A stretch of DNA of 64,000 bases from contig CM074804.1 of the NCBI GenBank assembly GCA_037447605.1, positions 2,162,960-2,226,959 on the forward strand, written 5' to 3'. A model generated the notes under the pieces. The model worked only from the letters and a program-made list of their open reading frames with translations. It did not search any database and was not told where the DNA came from. The translations under genes were made by a program, and so were the position numbers. The stretch is from Zygnema circumcarinatum (lineage: Eukaryota > Streptophyta > Zygnematophyceae > Zygnematales > Zygnemataceae). Shown here in pieces: positions 61,559-64,000 of the stretch (positions are counted from its first letter, which is position 1; each line of letters opens with the position of its first letter).

Positions 61559-62941
61559 GTCAGGACTACTCGCAACGCAGATTCCTATCGTGTCCTGCCT
61601 TTCAGAACTTTCTAGAGAGCGTACATTGGGAAGCCGAATGGCAGCTGTTTTGTGAACGAACTATGAGGCAGGATGAGAAGGGTGAGTTTACTTGCCCATT
61701 TCCGTTCACTTCCATGGGTCAATGTTTGGAATGAATGATGGTTTTTCTGTAGAACCTGTGTGCTATTTGGTTGTTCTCGGCATTACGAGGACTGGTTGGC
61801 AGGTCGCCTCAGCGAAATGGATATTGTTCAATTGGGATTTGAGGTTTGTGGTCTTCCGGGTGATGTGCAGTGTGGAGCCATGCTGTTACTCATACGGGCA
61901 GAGGCCTGTCGGAGCGGCTATTGTGAGACACTGCCTTAAGCCGTGCATCATCGCTGCCATGGTACGCTGTTCTGTTCTGTTTTGTTCTGTTCGGTTCTGA
62001 CAGTCTGCCATGGTCTGGAAATCTGCCAAATTTTAGCATTAGTAGTCAACAGTTGGCTTTTCTCAACAGAGCGGGTGGAGCTTCACATTCACTTAAAAGT
62101 GCCTTTGTTTTTTTGCACGTTCATTCATTGGGGGCAACTGTACGGTGCAGGTGCCGCTGCTCATTCACAAGCAGCCCGCAGGGAAGGCGGCATTCGTATG
62201 ACGAGCACTGAGACAGTCACAAACGTAGTGCGAGATGATCAGAGGCGGTTAATTGAGTCGTTGGATGTTGCGGGGAGAGGGAGTCCAGCATTGGTGGAGG
62301 GGTAGGCGGAGTTGGTATTCTATTGTTGCTCTCGTCAATTGAAAGTTGGGATGGCAGAATCTCATGTTGGCCACGCACTTGCTTTGTTGCAATTGTTGTT
62401 AGAGATGGGCGGGAGGATATATAAAATCAGTGAGAATGACTCAATAAGGCATCATGAGTGCATTCGTTTTCTCTTTATCATTGTCAAGTCTTTAGTCCAT
62501 GTTCATTTGAGAAGGAAAGGATGGGACGATGTTCATTGGCCGAAATTACATGGCAAACATACCATTCGTGATACATTCAAATTGGGAAGCAAAAAGGATA
62601 CAAAGATGGTCTTTCGGCCAAATTGAATGGCGAACATCCCAGTATGAGCTTTCACACGTCCAAGTTGGAAAGGAGAGCCTGACGATGAAGGAGCTTTTTC
62701 GCAAACAATTATGCATGGCAGATTCAACAAAAGCCAATGGTCCGTCCTGTGGATCCGCCTCGCCAGGTCGAGGGAATGACGCAGGCCCAAGGGCGCCGCA
62801 GCTCCATGCGCCGCAGTTCGCAGCTCCGTGCGGCGCAACGGGCTCGCAACAGCGACAGCGACACGCGACCCGCCGCTGCGCTGCCCTGCACTGCTTGAAA
62901 GGGGCGAGGGCCCCCTCCTCTCGTCTCTCTTGAGGTTGGAC
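61559..62941. other. Intergenic region and upstream DNA of the last gene
   Basis: The left part is presumably 3' UTR of the TKI1-like gene. A TTCTGT/TTCGGTTCTG simple repeat lies near 61970-62000. GC-rich DNA from about 62740 is probably the promoter of the gene at 62942. Several short open frames occur (for example around 62150-62300), but none shows a motif or a convincing exon chain. Confidence 0.45.
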
Positions 62942-64000
62942 ATGGCGGCCGCGGCCATGGCTGGCACGCGGCGGCTGGGTGCCTGGGGGCTGGCTTCCTT
63001 TGTGGCAGTGGCGCTGCTTCTGGGGGGGCGTGGCGTCCAGGGCCAGGAGGCGGTGGAGCAGGAGGCGGCGGAGCAGAACGCGGGCTATGAGCTGGCCAAA
63101 CAGTGGGAGACCTACGCGGGCGACCTCTCTGAGGCTCTCAAAGCCGAGCAGAGTCGCTCGCAGGAACTGGGAAAAGGTGTGGAGAGTCTCAAACTGCGCG
63201 TCGCCACACTGGGTGAGTCTTCTGCCGGGGTTCTTCCTGGTTTTTGGCTTTCCCTTTGAAGGAATTGACGGAGAAACAAAGCGAGCTGCAGCAAGGTGCA
63301 TCTTCCATGTGAATATGGAAGATTGCCTAACGTATTCGTGCGCAACTGAAAACGATCGAGTTTCTCAATCTGCGAGATCTTGACCTGCTCCATTGTTGTC
63401 GTGAATTGGAGAATTTGCAATCAAATTATCTGGCCACTCTCTATCGTGTTCCATAGCAGCTATGCACAAGTAGAACTGAGGAATTTCAGGGCTTCAGATT
63501 CCATGACCCTGTACTTGAGATATTTAAACTGCGACTCTAGGATGATAAATGGCGTAGCATGGGATGATTTATGTAAACAGCAGGATTAAGGCAGATTTAT
63601 AATCATTGATTGGTATGTTTCTTCACTTGCGTCGTTGCATATGGTCATGACGAGTTTTAGGGAGCAATTAATTTTCAAGTTCTGTTCTGAAGCTCGCAGC
63701 AACTGATGAGAATTAAAGATACGTATCAATTGGATGCTATTCAAATTAGACACTAACCGAAGTACGTGGATGGATGCAGAGGCCTTGTTGAAGGAGAAAG
63801 AGGATTCTGTTAATTCAATGGCAAGGGAGAGCGCTAAAGTTTCGGTGAGTCTCCAGCCGTAATTCTCTTGCAAGAGTATTAGTTGTTCCAATTTAATTTT
63901 AGAAAAAGAATCGTTTCTCGCTCGTGCAGCAGCCTAAACAATGTGGTCCAAATGTAATCACTGGACTATCAGTGTTCCCATAATGATTGATAGATTGTCA
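62942..64000 (+). CDS. Secretory coiled-coil protein, N-terminal part
   Basis: Two exons are visible, 62942-63212 and 63780-63844, in phase. The gene continues past the right edge. The N-terminus has an uncleaved or cleavable signal (WGLASFVAVALLLGGRGVQG) followed by a polar, Glu/Gln/Lys-rich region with heptad character (EAVEQEAAEQNAGYELAKQ, ALKAEQSRSQELGKGVESL, EALLKEKEDSVNSMARES). It resembles the plant ER-entering coiled-coil proteins annotated as DNA-repair-ATPase-related or myosin-like, but the visible 112 residues are too few to assign a family. The chosen ATG is the first of two in the frame (MAAAAMAG), in a good context. Confidence 0.65.

Noticed and set aside
61943-62305. Open frame reading through LYGAGAAAHSQAARREGG and an acceptor near 62150.
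   Set aside because: A single candidate exon with no family motif and no partner exons. It is not enough to call a gene between TKI1-like and the last gene.

Overview
The window is nuclear DNA from a photosynthetic eukaryote, most likely a streptophyte green alga. The evidence is the set of plant-type genes: 15-cis-zeta-carotene isomerase, a TSL-kinase-interacting (TKI1-like) protein, the FAD-oxidoreductase half of plant cyclopropane-fatty-acid synthases, plant-type cytosolic phosphoglucose isomerase, and a large plant-specific protein of unknown function. Genes are intron-rich (up to 24 coding exons), introns are mostly 50-900 nt, and intergenic DNA is short. Promoter regions are GC-rich and carry GGGA/CCCT purine-pyrimidine tracts. 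No tRNA, rRNA, CRISPR array or prokaryotic operon was recognised. All exon structures were built by eye from splice-site consensus, reading phase and remembered family motifs. No database search was run.

Layout: (1) 1-5268: a CFA-synthase-type FAD oxidoreductase (minus, runs off the left edge) head to head with an acyl-CoA delta-9 desaturase (plus). (2) 6330-10232: a predicted plastid membrane protein (minus) head to head with an acid-lipase-family lipase (plus). (3) 10761-22797: a 19-exon plant protein of unknown function (minus) head to head with the ubiquitin-ribosomal protein eL40 fusion (plus), with telomere-like repeats between them. (4) 24856-31675: a PRUNE/exopolyphosphatase homologue whose DHH motif is lost (minus), head to head with Z-ISO (plus); a 10-N gap lies between them. 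(5) 32286-41249: methionine aminopeptidase 2 (minus) head to head with a TRMT2A-type tRNA uracil-5 methyltransferase (plus). (6) 41885-55030: phosphoglucose isomerase and STK19 in tandem (both minus), with a 385-bp hAT-like MITE between them. (7) 56730-61558: TKI1-like protein (plus). (8) 62942 to the right edge: the start of a secretory coiled-coil protein (plus).

The first ten genes alternate strictly minus/plus, giving five consecutive divergent pairs, two of them with start codons only about 130-140 bp apart. The pair with the clearest functional link is the first. The desaturase makes the cis-9 double bond, and cyclopropane synthases of the partner's family act on such monounsaturated chains. 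The most notable single-gene anomaly is the PRUNE homologue, which keeps its N-terminal aspartate motif but has replaced all three residues of the family's DHH signature. Three introns appear to use GC-AG splice sites.
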